From NCBI GenBank assembly GCA_032252755.1, contig JAVUPY010000085.1, positions 1-48,207 of the forward strand: a DNA stretch of 48,207 nucleotides, written 5' to 3'. Shown one piece after another: positions 1 through 8,046 of this stretch; position 1 is the stretch's first letter, and each line of letters starts with the position of its first letter. This stretch comes from Terriglobia bacterium (GTDB lineage: Bacteria; Acidobacteriota; Terriglobia; Terriglobales; Acidobacteriaceae). The translations under genes and the position numbers were made by a program. Under the pieces are notes generated by a model, which searched no databases, was not told the origin of the DNA, and saw only the letters and a program-made list of their open reading frames with translations.

Positions 1-47
1 ACGGCGTCCGCGGCGTTAATGAACGGCTGAATGAGTTCCATCCTCAT
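1..47 (-). CDS. cheX: CheX-like chemotaxis phosphatase, N-terminus only
   Basis: Only the first 15 codons are in the window; the gene continues past the left edge. The readable start is MRMELIQPFINAADA, which resembles the N-terminus of CheX/CheC-type CheY-P phosphatases (an I-x-PFI-x-A motif right after the start). The ATG at 47 overlaps the stop of the CheY gene in an ATGA junction and has GGAGAA a few bases upstream, so the two are translationally coupled. A second in-frame ATG at 41 is possible. A CheX would fit as the signal-termination enzyme of this operon. The call rests on very few residues and on context. Confidence 0.5.
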   Translation of the reverse strand, partial: MRMELIQPFINAADA

Positions 48-496
48 TGTGCTTCTCCTGTTCCGGCGGCGGCAGATGCGACGGCGACGGCGTCTTCGCC
101 CATGACGTACTTGATGACCTCGTAGAGAACCTCGGGCTTGACGGGTTTCTGCACGAAGTGGCGCGCGCCTTTTTGCAGGGCAGCGACAATGTTCTCCTGG
201 TAGCCAACCGACGAGACCATGACGACGCGGGCGTGCGGATGCTGCCGAACGATGCGCTCGGCGGCCTCGATGCCCTCCATCTGTGGCATGGTGATATCCA
301 TGAGCACGATGTCGGGCGTGACCCGATCGTATTCGGTGATGGCGGTGCAGCCGTCACCGGCCTCGCCAGCCACCTGGCCGCCGAAGGTCTCGATCATGCG
401 AGTCAGGTTCTTGCGCGCGAAGACGGAGTCGTCGACGACGAGATAGCTGACCGGTTGACGGTCCCTGGTTCTAAGAAGAGCGGGAAATTGCTCCAT
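44..496 (-). CDS. cheY: CheY-type single-domain response regulator
   Basis: A stand-alone receiver of 150 residues, probably the diffusible output of the chemosensory operon to its right. The fold is complete: acidic pair in LVVDDS, phospho-acceptor Asp (residue 67 from the chosen start) in VLMDITMP, the Ser of MVSS and the Lys of VQKP. An Ala/Gly-rich tail follows. I chose ATG at 496 because GAGGA sits eight bases upstream; the longer reading frame starts with a TTG at 517 that lacks such a site. The gene is separated from cheB by 137 bases carrying two hairpins, and its stop overlaps the start of the CheX-like gene. There is no DNA-binding domain, so it should act by protein contact. Confidence 0.88.
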   Translation of the reverse strand: MEQFPALLRTRDRQPVSYLVVDDSVFARKNLTRMIETFGGQVAGEAGDGCTAITEYDRVTPDIVLMDITMPQMEGIEAAERIVRQHPHARVVMVSSVGYQENIVAALQKGARHFVQKPVKPEVLYEVIKYVMGEDAVAVASAAAGTGEAQ

Positions 497-524
497 AACC
501 TGTGTCCTCAGTTTCAAAACTTCC

Positions 525-621
525 CTCAGGGGCTGAAGCCTCTGAGTTACTGCCCCTTCGTGGTGTAACTAATGTCGTGCACTTACCATTCATCCCAATC
601 CGGCACGGCTGAAGCCATGCC
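525..621. repeat. Paired GGCTGAAGCC hairpins between cheB and cheY
   Basis: Two imperfect palindromes share the core GGCTGAAGCC. One at 525-546 pairs ten bases with one G-T wobble. One at 602-621 pairs nine bases with one mismatch. Read on the minus strand, the 525-546 hairpin is followed within a few bases by GTTTT, so it could act as an attenuator between cheB and cheY. The shared core suggests a dispersed REP-like element; I recall similar text from Acidobacteria genomes but cannot verify this here. Confidence 0.5.
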
Positions 622-633
622 CTTTCAAAGCAC

Positions 634-1707
634 TTAAACCTTCGTCAGCACGCGCGAACGTTCGGCGCACTGGGCTACTAATGTGTTTGCCAAAGCGTCG
701 AGTGGAACTACGCGCACGACCGAGCCACGATCAATCGCGGCGCGCGGCATTCCGTAAACGACGCAGGATTCCTCGTCCTGGGCGATGGTCATTCCGCCCA
801 TCTTCCTGATTTCGCCGAGAGCATCGGCACCATCTTCGCCCATCCCGGTCATGATGAGGCCAACGGCATCGCGGCCGAATTCATGGGCGACGGAGCGATA
901 GAGGACATCGACAGATGGGCGATGCCCATTGATCTTCGGTTCCTCGGAGAGAACAACGATGTTGCCTAGAGGCATGCGTTTGACGCGCATGTGCCGGTTG
1001 CCGGGACAAATGAGCGCACGTCCTGCGAGCAGGAGATCGCCGGAAGCGGCTTCCTTAACGTCAATGGCGCAGCACTCATCCAGACGGCGCGCGAAAAGTT
1101 CGGTAAAGCCCTCCGGCATGTGCTGCACGACGACGATCGCGGCAGGGAAGTCTGCCGAGAGTTGCGAAAGCACATATTGAAGGGCGTTGGGGCCGCCGGT
1201 CGAGACGCCGATGGCGACGACGCGTCGCGCAGGCAGGCGCTTTTCCGGGGATTTCTTGTTGCGCCGACTAGTCGGGACCTCGGGTTGTGCTTTGGAAATT
1301 CGCGTTTCCGCCGCGACCTTGATCTTGTTGATGAGGTCAGTCGCGATGGCATCCATGTTCGCCGAGAGGGCGTCATGCGGCTTGGCGACGAAGTCGAAGG
1401 CCCCCAGCGCGAGAGCTTTAAACGTTGCGCTGGCGCCCTGGGTGGTGTGCGCGCTGACGACGATCACCGGAGTTCGGGACTGGCGCATGATGGCGCGGAG
1501 AGTCTCCATGCCGTCCATTCGCGGCATTTCGAGGTCGAGAGTGATGACGTGGGGTTGCAGTTCCTCGATCTTCTTTAGCGCGAATGCGCCGTCCATGGCG
1601 GTGCCGACAACGTGGATGGAACTGTCGCGCTCGATGATTTGCGGGATAAGCTTGCGCATCAGGGCGGAGTCGTCGACAACGAGAACGCGAAGCATTTCTT
1701 TGCTCAT
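634..1707 (-). CDS. cheB: Chemotaxis protein-glutamate methylesterase CheB (first system)
   Basis: CheB removes methyl groups from MCP glutamates, or deamidates glutamines, when its receiver is phosphorylated by CheA, giving adaptation with CheR. The 357 residues split into a receiver (about 1-120; acidic pair in VVDDSALM, phospho-acceptor D58 in TLDLEMP, Lys in VAKP), a basic linker (130-160) and the esterase domain. The catalytic triad is visible as S169 in GVSTGG, H196 in VQHMPEG and D292 in GMGEDGA. Length is normal for the family. Its start overlaps the cheA stop by four bases (ATGA), so the two are translationally coupled. Nothing looks degenerate. Confidence 0.96.
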   Translation of the reverse strand: MSKEMLRVLVVDDSALMRKLIPQIIERDSSIHVVGTAMDGAFALKKIEELQPHVITLDLEMPRMDGMETLRAIMRQSRTPVIVVSAHTTQGASATFKALALGAFDFVAKPHDALSANMDAIATDLINKIKVAAETRISKAQPEVPTSRRNKKSPEKRLPARRVVAIGVSTGGPNALQYVLSQLSADFPAAIVVVQHMPEGFTELFARRLDECCAIDVKEAASGDLLLAGRALICPGNRHMRVKRMPLGNIVVLSEEPKINGHRPSVDVLYRSVAHEFGRDAVGLIMTGMGEDGADALGEIRKMGGMTIAQDEESCVVYGMPRAAIDRGSVVRVVPLDALANTLVAQCAERSRVLTKV

Positions 1708-3821
1708 GCGGACGCTCCCACGGTGTTGCGTCCGCCGGAGTTGGCGCGACCAAGGCGCTCCACGACAGCGGTAAGGTTAAGAATGAGCACTACTGTTCCA
1801 TCACCCAAGATTGAAGCTCCGCTAACCATTTCGGTGTCGACGTAATCGTCGTCAAGCGCCTTGATTACCAATTCTTCTTCGCCTACGAGGCGATCCACGA
1901 TCAGGCCGAACTTTCTTTGGCCAAGCGAAACGACGACGATGAAGTGCCTGCGCTTGCAATTTACTGGTGGGGTTCCGATGCTCTGCAGACGAACGAGCGT
2001 GAGCACTTCATCCCGAAGCTGCATGACTTCGTGGCGGTCGACGATATGAATGTCGGGATCGGAGACGCGCGTGATTTCGAGCACGGAGGTCAAAGGAATC
2101 GCATATAGGCGTTCGCCGACGCGGAAGAGGAGGGCCTTGATGATCGCGAGAGTCAGCGGCAGGTGGAGACGGAACGTCGTGCCTTTGCCTAGCTCGGAGT
2201 GAATGCTGACGGAGCCCTTCAGGCGCTCCATGCAAGCCTTGACAATGTCCATGCCAACGCCCCGGCCGGAGACTTCGGTGACGATGTCGGCAGTGCTAAG
2301 GCCGGCTTCGAAGATGAGTTGCTGTTTTTCGGCTTCATTGAGGCGCGCAGCTTCTTCGCCGGTGATGACGCCGGTCTGGATGGCCTTGTTGACGACGCGC
2401 TGGGTATCGATGCCACGACCGTCATCGGAGATTTCGATGACGACCTGGTTGGCCTGGTGATAGGCGTCGAGCTTGATCTTGCCTTGCGGCGGCTTACCCT
2501 TGGCGCGACGCTCGCCCGGCGGTTCTATGCCATGATCGACTGCGTTGCGGACCAGGTGCGTCATGGGTTCGGCAAGAGCATCGAGAATGCTCTTGTCGAG
2601 ATCCGTCGACTCGCCTTCGAGTATGAGTTCGACATCCTTCCCTTGAGTTTTTGCGACGTCGCGGACGACGCGCGGAAAGCGCCGGAAAAGCTGCTCAACT
2701 GGCACCATACGAATCTTCATGACCGAGCGCTGGAGCTTGTTCAGCACCTGCTGCTGGAAGGCCATGGCATCGACAAAACGGTTGCGCAGGGGGTCTTTGG
2801 GAAATCGGCGGGTGAACTCACCGAGCGTCTGCAGCAGCATGGATTTGCCAATGATAAGTTCGCCGACGAGGTCGAGAACGCTGTCGATGCGTTCGGCGTC
2901 GACGCGAAGAATATTTTCGGAAGGAGAGGTCAGTGATGTGGCTTTCGCCATTCGCTGAACCTGCGGAACTGGCTCGTCGGTATCGATGCCGAGGAGGTCG
3001 GCTTCGGCTTCAGGAACGATGACGGCCGGAGCCGGCGCTTTCTGTTTAGCCGGGGCGACCGGGGCCTGTAGTGTAGTGTTCGCCTCGGGTTCGGCGTCGA
3101 CCTTAGCGACGTGAATTCGTGTGACGACGGCCGGGATCTTGCACTTCTTCTCGATCCATTCTTTCTCGTGATGGCTGCAGATGGCCGCTTCGATGGTTTC
3201 GACATTGGCGTTGGAGGCATTCTCGTCGGGACGCATGACGAGGATGTTGCCAACTTCCTGCATCACATTGCGCACAAGCTGGACGGCGGCGGCGCGCATC
3301 GGGTTCTGCGGATCGAGTGCAAGGGCGACATTGTATACGTGCTGGCCGCGAACGGCGCTCTTGGTGATCAGGAGCTGCTCGTACTCGCTCCAGTCGAACT
3401 TAGGTACGAGCGGCGCGGCGACGGCAGCCTTCTCTGGCGACGAGACGCCCTGAATCATTTCACGCAGCGAATCGCCGGCTGGGGGTTGAAGGTTGTTGCG
3501 ATAGGCCGCGAGCATGGCGTCGAAAGTGTCGGCCGCGCTCAAGACCAGATCGGCTAATTGCGCGCCGGACTGTTTCGCCATCTCCGGTGTGAGGACATCT
3601 TCGAGAGCGTGTGACAGTTCACTCAACTCGCGGTAACCGCAGGCGGCGGAGTCTCCCTTGAGGGTGTGAACGGTACGGCGAACGTTGCGAACGATCTCGG
3701 GGTCGGACGGGTTCTTCTCCAGGGACAAGCCTTCCTCGTTGAGCGCCTGCAGAAGTTCCTGCGCGCTCTCGAAGAAGAGATTCCGGAGTTCGTTGATCCG
3801 TTCGTCGGCGAAGAAGTCCAT
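1704..3821 (-). CDS. cheA: Chemotaxis histidine kinase CheA (first system)
   Basis: CheA autophosphorylates in complex with MCP and CheW, then passes the phosphate to CheY and CheB. The 705 residues show the full five-domain layout. P1/HPT carries phospho-acceptor H52 in VHTLKGDSA. A P2-like region lies at about 150-240, followed by a Pro/Ala-rich linker. The dimerisation domain starts near 302. The ATPase domain has an N-box (HLVRNAVDHG, 422-431), a G1 box (DDGRGID) and a G2 box (GRGVGMD near 520). The P5 CheW-like domain spans about 560-700. No receiver is fused to it, unlike the CheA of the second system. It starts ten bases after the cheR stop with AAGGG upstream. Confidence 0.97.
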   Translation of the reverse strand: MDFFADERINELRNLFFESAQELLQALNEEGLSLEKNPSDPEIVRNVRRTVHTLKGDSAACGYRELSELSHALEDVLTPEMAKQSGAQLADLVLSAADTFDAMLAAYRNNLQPPAGDSLREMIQGVSSPEKAAVAAPLVPKFDWSEYEQLLITKSAVRGQHVYNVALALDPQNPMRAAAVQLVRNVMQEVGNILVMRPDENASNANVETIEAAICSHHEKEWIEKKCKIPAVVTRIHVAKVDAEPEANTTLQAPVAPAKQKAPAPAVIVPEAEADLLGIDTDEPVPQVQRMAKATSLTSPSENILRVDAERIDSVLDLVGELIIGKSMLLQTLGEFTRRFPKDPLRNRFVDAMAFQQQVLNKLQRSVMKIRMVPVEQLFRRFPRVVRDVAKTQGKDVELILEGESTDLDKSILDALAEPMTHLVRNAVDHGIEPPGERRAKGKPPQGKIKLDAYHQANQVVIEISDDGRGIDTQRVVNKAIQTGVITGEEAARLNEAEKQQLIFEAGLSTADIVTEVSGRGVGMDIVKACMERLKGSVSIHSELGKGTTFRLHLPLTLAIIKALLFRVGERLYAIPLTSVLEITRVSDPDIHIVDRHEVMQLRDEVLTLVRLQSIGTPPVNCKRRHFIVVVSLGQRKFGLIVDRLVGEEELVIKALDDDYVDTEMVSGASILGDGTVVLILNLTAVVERLGRANSGGRNTVGASA

Positions 3822-3831
3822 GGTTTTGCCC

Positions 3832-4740
3832 TTACTGCCCGTTCGTCTCCAGTCGTTGATATGCGGTGCCGTTGTCCTTGTGAATCATTCGGAACTTGTC
3901 GGTCAGGCCGAAGAGACTCTCGGCGTGGCCGACGAAGAGATAACCCTCGGGGTTTAAGCAGCGATAGAACTTGTCGACGAGGCGCTTCTGCTCGGCTTCG
4001 TCGAAATAGATCATGACATTGCGGCAGAAAATGATGTCGTTGCGCTGCGGCAAGAACTCGGTCTTCAGGTTGTGGAAGTCGAAGTGGACGAGCTCCTTAA
4101 CATTCTTCTTGATCGCGTACTTGTCCCCAACCTTGTCGAAATAGCGAAGGCGCGAGGTGTATTCCACGCCGTCCATGTGATGTTCCAGGTAAATGCCTTC
4201 CTGGGCTGCGCGCAAAACCGAATAATTGATGTCGGACGCGAGGATCTCCACCTTCCATGGCGGCGGGATGAGCGGCTTTGGGAAGGGCATTTCGAACGGA
4301 AGCGGATTGCGCAGGTAGTAGTATGCGAGTTCGTCGGCGATCATCATCGCCACGGTGTAGGGTTCCTGCCCGGTAGAGCAACCGGCGCTCCAAACCCGGA
4401 TATTCCAATCGCGGCGTTCCTGCTTCTTGTGGAGTAGCTCTTCGAGAATCGTTTTCTGAAAGAGATCGAGTTGCGGCTTATTGCGATAGAAACTGGTTTC
4501 GTTGACGGTGAGATTTTCGAGCAGGGAACTCAGTTCAGCTTTGCCTTCACGACTGGTCAGAAGGCGATAGTAGCTGTAGAAGGAGTCGAGCGCGGTGGCC
4601 TTGAGGCGACGCTGAAGACGATCCTGCAAAAAATGCGCGCGGCGTTCGTCGAAGTACATGCCGCATTCCTGGTAGATCAGGGTCTGCAGCAGCTTCAGTT
4701 CGGCCTCGGTCAGGTTTACGGAAACAGGTTGTGTACCCAT
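3832..4740 (-). CDS. cheR: MCP methyltransferase CheR (first system)
   Basis: CheR methylates glutamates on the MCP with S-adenosylmethionine, opposing CheB. At 302 residues it has the usual length. The N-terminal helical domain (about 1-85) ends in the ETSFYR motif that holds the catalytic-site Arg. The SAM fold carries VWSAGCSTGQEPY (glycine-rich loop), ASDINYSVL (ribose-binding acid) and FCRNVMIYFD. It is followed by cheA after ten bases and preceded by cheW after 93 bases. No pentapeptide tether (NWETF-like) is seen at the end of the MCP of this operon, so CheR probably acts without C-terminal docking. Confidence 0.95.
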   Translation of the reverse strand: MGTQPVSVNLTEAELKLLQTLIYQECGMYFDERRAHFLQDRLQRRLKATALDSFYSYYRLLTSREGKAELSSLLENLTVNETSFYRNKPQLDLFQKTILEELLHKKQERRDWNIRVWSAGCSTGQEPYTVAMMIADELAYYYLRNPLPFEMPFPKPLIPPPWKVEILASDINYSVLRAAQEGIYLEHHMDGVEYTSRLRYFDKVGDKYAIKKNVKELVHFDFHNLKTEFLPQRNDIIFCRNVMIYFDEAEQKRLVDKFYRCLNPEGYLFVGHAESLFGLTDKFRMIHKDNGTAYQRLETNGQ

Positions 4741-4833
4741 TGACTCTCGCTAGTTAAGACGCCATTGCGCCCGACTTCTAGTGCTTCATCGCTACCCACC
4801 GTCTCGCGACTTGTCGCGGGAAGAGTAGGTCAC

Positions 4834-5307
4834 CTACGCCGCGCCAGTGTTATCGGCCACATCACCGAGTCGGCGAAGTTCGCCACGCTGCATGATCTTG
4901 CTGAGTTCCACCAGAATGACGAGGCGTCCGTTGAGTTTGCCGACGCCGGTGACATAATTCAGTTCGCCGTCTTCGAAAACATTCGGTGGCGGATCGACAT
5001 CGGATGGCGGCAGCTTGAGTACCTCGCTGGCAGCATCGACGACCAGGCCAACCATCTTGGCTCCAATTTCGGCGACAAGAATGCGGTTCTTCTTGCTGGC
5101 CTTGATTTCCTTTTCGCCGAAACGCTTACGGAGATCGATGACCGGGATGATCTTGCCGCGTAGATTAATGACGCCTTCAATGTAGATGGGCGCGTCGGGA
5201 ACATTGGTGATATCCATCATGCGCACAATCTCGTGCACGGACTGGATGGGCACACCGAAGGTCTCATTGCCGACGCGGAACCCGACGATTTGCATATCCT
5301 TGGCCAT
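4834..5307 (-). CDS. cheW: CheW coupling protein (first system)
   Basis: CheW bridges the MCP tip and the P5 domain of CheA in the chemosensory array. The 157 residues are one CheW domain. It begins with MQIVGFRVGNETFGVPI, typical of the first beta strands, continues with VHEIVRM and YIEGVINLRGKIIPVIDLR (split only for reference; this is the signature stretch of the family), and ends with VILVELSKIM. It lies 11 bases downstream of the MCP gene. All key core residues look intact, so it is a canonical coupler, unlike the divergent CheW proteins at 24344 and 24847. Confidence 0.95.
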   Translation of the reverse strand: MAKDMQIVGFRVGNETFGVPIQSVHEIVRMMDITNVPDAPIYIEGVINLRGKIIPVIDLRKRFGEKEIKASKKNRILVAEIGAKMVGLVVDAASEVLKLPPSDVDPPPNVFEDGELNYVTGVGKLNGRLVILVELSKIMQRGELRRLGDVADNTGAA

Positions 5308-5318
5308 AGCGGACCTCG

Positions 5319-7265
5319 TTAGCTGCGTCCTGCGAGAGCGTACTTGCCAGAGGCGACTTTTGTTCCGTTACCGTTGCTGCCCTCGGTCAGAGCACGCTCA
5401 ACGTCGAGATTGAAGCGGTCCATCGACTCGAGCATATTGCGCGCCATCTTCGACATCTGTTCGGACGAAGCGGCGAGTTCAGTCGAACCGGAAGTTTGCG
5501 CCTGAACCATTTCGCGCATGCGCTCCATGGCCTTGACGACGGCCTGGGCGCCGCTGGCCTGCTCTTCGACCGCAGAGTTGATCTCGTGCGTGATCTCGTT
5601 GAGACGACCGGTGGCTTTCGCGATCTGCGAAGAGCCGTGCGACTGCTCGTTGGTGGCGGCGCCAATCTCCTGCGCAAATTTGTAGACCTCGGTAACGACG
5701 TTGGAGATCTTCTTCAGAGCCACCGAGAGATCGTTGCCGAGCGTAAGGCCTTCGTTGACGATCGACGTGCTCTTCTCCATGTTCTCAACGGCCTTGCGGG
5801 CTTCCTTCTGAATACTCTGGATGAGTTCACTGATCTCTTTCGTGGACTGGGCGGATTTCTCGGCGAGCTTTCGAACTTCGTCGGCAACCACGGCGAAGCC
5901 GAGTCCGTGCTCTCCGGCGCGGGCAGCTTCGATCGCTGCGTTAAGAGCGAGCAGGTTCGTCTGTTCGGAGATGTCGTCGATAACCTCGATGATTTTGCCG
6001 ATGTCGTCGGCACGGGTTCCGAGCGCGGCAATGATCTGGGACGAGGAACCGATGGAAGTGTTGATGCGCGAGAGGCCGTCGGTGGCCTTCTGCATGGTTC
6101 CGATGCCGGACTGAACTTCTTCGCGCGAGCGATTGGATATGTCGAGCAGGACCTTGGCAGTGTCGGCGACGCGCTGAATGCTGGCGACCATCTGGTCGAT
6201 CGACGCCGAGGTTTCACTGACGCTCGACGCCTGCATCTGCGTGTTCTTCACCATGTTCTGCACATTGATTGACATCTCGTGCATGGTGCTGGTGACTTCG
6301 TCGATTGCGGAAGATGACTGTACGCTGATCTTGGCCGATTCTTCGGAGGCGTCGGCGACCTGGTTGGAGCCGGCGGCGACTTGGGCGGCGGCGTCGCGAA
6401 CGGAGCGGACGATGCTGCGCAGGCCGTCGAGCATCTTGCTGAAGGCGCTTCCGAGGGTATCGCGCTTGGAACGAGGCTCGACTTCGACGGTCAGGTCGCC
6501 ACGGGCAATGGCTTCGCTGACGCTGGCCATTTCCTTGAGGTAGGCAACCATTTTGGCGAAGGAGCGAGCAAGTTCTCCGACTTCATCCTTGCCGGCAACG
6601 TCAATCGTGTGCTCGAGATCGCCGGACTCGCCGATCTCGCGGGCTACGCCCATCAACTGCGATAGAGGTTGGGTAATTGACTGCGAGGTGCGGAACGCGA
6701 TGAAGCCGCCCAGGCCAATGGCAAGGACGAGGAAAACGAAGGAGAAAATGCTGGTGACGAGAGTGGCAGCTTCGTCAGCTTTTTGCCGATCTTCCTGGAC
6801 CTGCACCATCACATCGTTGGAATTTTTCAGCCAGGTGACCGGGTCCGCCTGGAGATAGGCGATCTGCAGGTCGGCGACGGTGGCATTGCCGGCATCAACA
6901 TCCTTGCGCTTCTCGATCATCTTGGCGGCGAACTGGGAATTCCAGTCGGTTTCCATGTTGTCGAGCTTGGTGAGCGCCGCGAGTTGTTCTTTGTCAGAAG
7001 TCCTGGCTTCGGCTTGTCGAACCAGGTCACTGAGTTTGATGGTTCCGTCATGCAGCTTGTCCAACTCGCGCGTGTCACCGCTCAGGAGGTAATTCGCCAG
7101 GGTGAGGCGGTTTTGCATCATCTGGAACCGGAGTTGCTCGGTGGCGGCGGCTGCGGCCTTGGCATTGCGCTCGCGACGAATGCCGTACATGCTCACGAGA
7201 AACAAGCCGATCATGATGCAAATGATGGCGGTGAAGTTCAGGTAAAGCTTTTTCTTGATCGTCAT
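5319..7265 (-). CDS. Transmembrane methyl-accepting chemotaxis protein
   Basis: This is the receptor of the first chemosensory operon and its first gene. The 648 residues show TM1 (about 10-29), a helical periplasmic region of some 140 residues (30-169, four-helix-bundle-like, ligand unknown), TM2 (about 170-191), a HAMP region and a long coiled-coil signalling domain. The hairpin tip is at about 430-456 with [19 protein letters not shown], the contact surface for CheA and CheW. The C-terminal tail lacks a CheR-docking pentapeptide. The start is supported by GGAGG eight bases upstream. CheW follows after 11 bases. The operon has no flagellar genes nearby, so the motility output cannot be told. 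Confidence 0.95.
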   Translation of the reverse strand: MTIKKKLYLNFTAIICIMIGLFLVSMYGIRRERNAKAAAAATEQLRFQMMQNRLTLANYLLSGDTRELDKLHDGTIKLSDLVRQAEARTSDKEQLAALTKLDNMETDWNSQFAAKMIEKRKDVDAGNATVADLQIAYLQADPVTWLKNSNDVMVQVQEDRQKADEAATLVTSIFSFVFLVLAIGLGGFIAFRTSQSITQPLSQLMGVAREIGESGDLEHTIDVAGKDEVGELARSFAKMVAYLKEMASVSEAIARGDLTVEVEPRSKRDTLGSAFSKMLDGLRSIVRSVRDAAAQVAAGSNQVADASEESAKISVQSSSAIDEVTSTMHEMSINVQNMVKNTQMQASSVSETSASIDQMVASIQRVADTAKVLLDISNRSREEVQSGIGTMQKATDGLSRINTSIGSSSQIIAALGTRADDIGKIIEVIDDISEQTNLLALNAAIEAARAGEHGLGFAVVADEVRKLAEKSAQSTKEISELIQSIQKEARKAVENMEKSTSIVNEGLTLGNDLSVALKKISNVVTEVYKFAQEIGAATNEQSHGSSQIAKATGRLNEITHEINSAVEEQASGAQAVVKAMERMREMVQAQTSGSTELAASSEQMSKMARNMLESMDRFNLDVERALTEGSNGNGTKVASGKYALAGRS

Positions 7266-7356
7266 TCCTGTTGCCTCCGGGCCGCAACTACCGGGCCCTT
7301 CTCCCTGGGTCTAATGCTTCAGGTGGCCGCGCAGTGCCGCCTGGAATCCGTAACTG

Positions 7357-7704
7357 CTATTGACCGGACACAAACTTGATTTCCACGATCTCGGTTGAAC
7401 TCTCTTTTGCGGGTTCGTATTTCCATTTCCTGACAGCATCTTCGGCAGCGGGGATCAGAAGCGGGTGGCCGCCCAGGACCTTCATGGTTTTGACCTCGCC
7501 ACCCGGCGTAACTTCGACCGACAACTTCACGATGCCTGTGGCGTTGAACTGACGGGCTAAGGGGGGATACTGAGGCGCAACCTGCTGTCTCACTTTCCGT
7601 CCGGCGTCGGCCGCCGAGACTGTATGTCCCAATAAGAGTGCGGTGCCCAATATGAATGCACAGAGCCAGAAGCTCCATTTGCGGGAAGATGACAAATTCG
7701 CCAT
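7357..7704 (-). CDS. Secreted single-domain TonB-C-like protein
   Basis: About 115 residues. A signal peptide (basic MANLSSSRK, hydrophobic stretch, AxA-type end VSA) is followed directly by a TonB C-terminal-like domain: QYPPLARQ, a GIVKLSVEV strand, PGGEVKTMKVLGG, then AAEDAVRKWKYEPA. Such domains normally contact TonB-dependent receptors. Here the transmembrane anchor plus proline-rich spacer of true TonB are absent, so it is likely periplasmic and not an energy transducer by itself. I chose ATG at 7704 because AAGGAG lies six bases upstream; the longer frame to 7743 has no such site. It precedes the MCP gene on the same strand by about 90 bases and may or may not share its transcript. Confidence 0.8.
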   Translation of the reverse strand: MANLSSSRKWSFWLCAFILGTALLLGHTVSAADAGRKVRQQVAPQYPPLARQFNATGIVKLSVEVTPGGEVKTMKVLGGHPLLIPAAEDAVRKWKYEPAKESSTEIVEIKFVSGQ

Positions 7705-7981
7705 TTCTTGCTCCTTGGTTCGTCCGTAACTGCAGAGACACAAAGAACCTACCCGTTCTCATTGCAATGGCCGTGCCAGTAAAACGGGTGGGATTACTTT
7801 CGTCACGAAGCAGAAGCTGCTCGCGTTTTCAGCAACTTAGAGGCGATTCACAGAGAGCATGGTGACGAAAGGTCATGGACGCGACCGTAGTGGCGTCTCA
7901 CGGGCTGCGATTCCCCGCGAATTTCGTTTCAACTTGAGATTACTAAGGTGAAACCGATCAGGTTCCACCGGGGTTTTGTAC

Positions 7982-8009
7982 TTGACTCATTTTGAGAATC
8001 AGCAATACT
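7982..8009 (+). promoter_or_regulatory. Putative sigma-70-type promoter of the sensor kinase
   Basis: TTGACT at 7982-7987 is followed by a 16-base spacer and AATACT at 8004-8009. The -35 box matches five of six consensus bases and the -10 four of six. It lies about 40 bases upstream of the kinase start. Prediction by eye only. Confidence 0.4.
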
Positions 8010-8031
8010 GAAACGTACTTACCTGAAACGT
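8008..8031. repeat. Direct repeat CTGAAACGT, possible operator
   Basis: CTGAAACGT occurs at 8008-8016 and again at 8023-8031, 15 bases apart start to start. The first copy overlaps the end of the putative -10 box. The placement suits a binding site for a regulator, but nothing shows which. Confidence 0.35.
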
Positions 8032-8046
8032 GCGGTTCGAGGGACC

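Larger units (their letters stand above)
7705..8046. other. Divergent intergenic region of 342 bases
   Basis: This is the gap between the TonB-C-like gene (minus) and the large sensor kinase (plus). I see no ORF or RNA gene in it. Its right part holds the putative promoter and the direct repeat listed separately. The sequence is noticeably more AT-rich than its neighbours from about 7915 onward, as expected for regulatory DNA. Confidence 0.6.
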
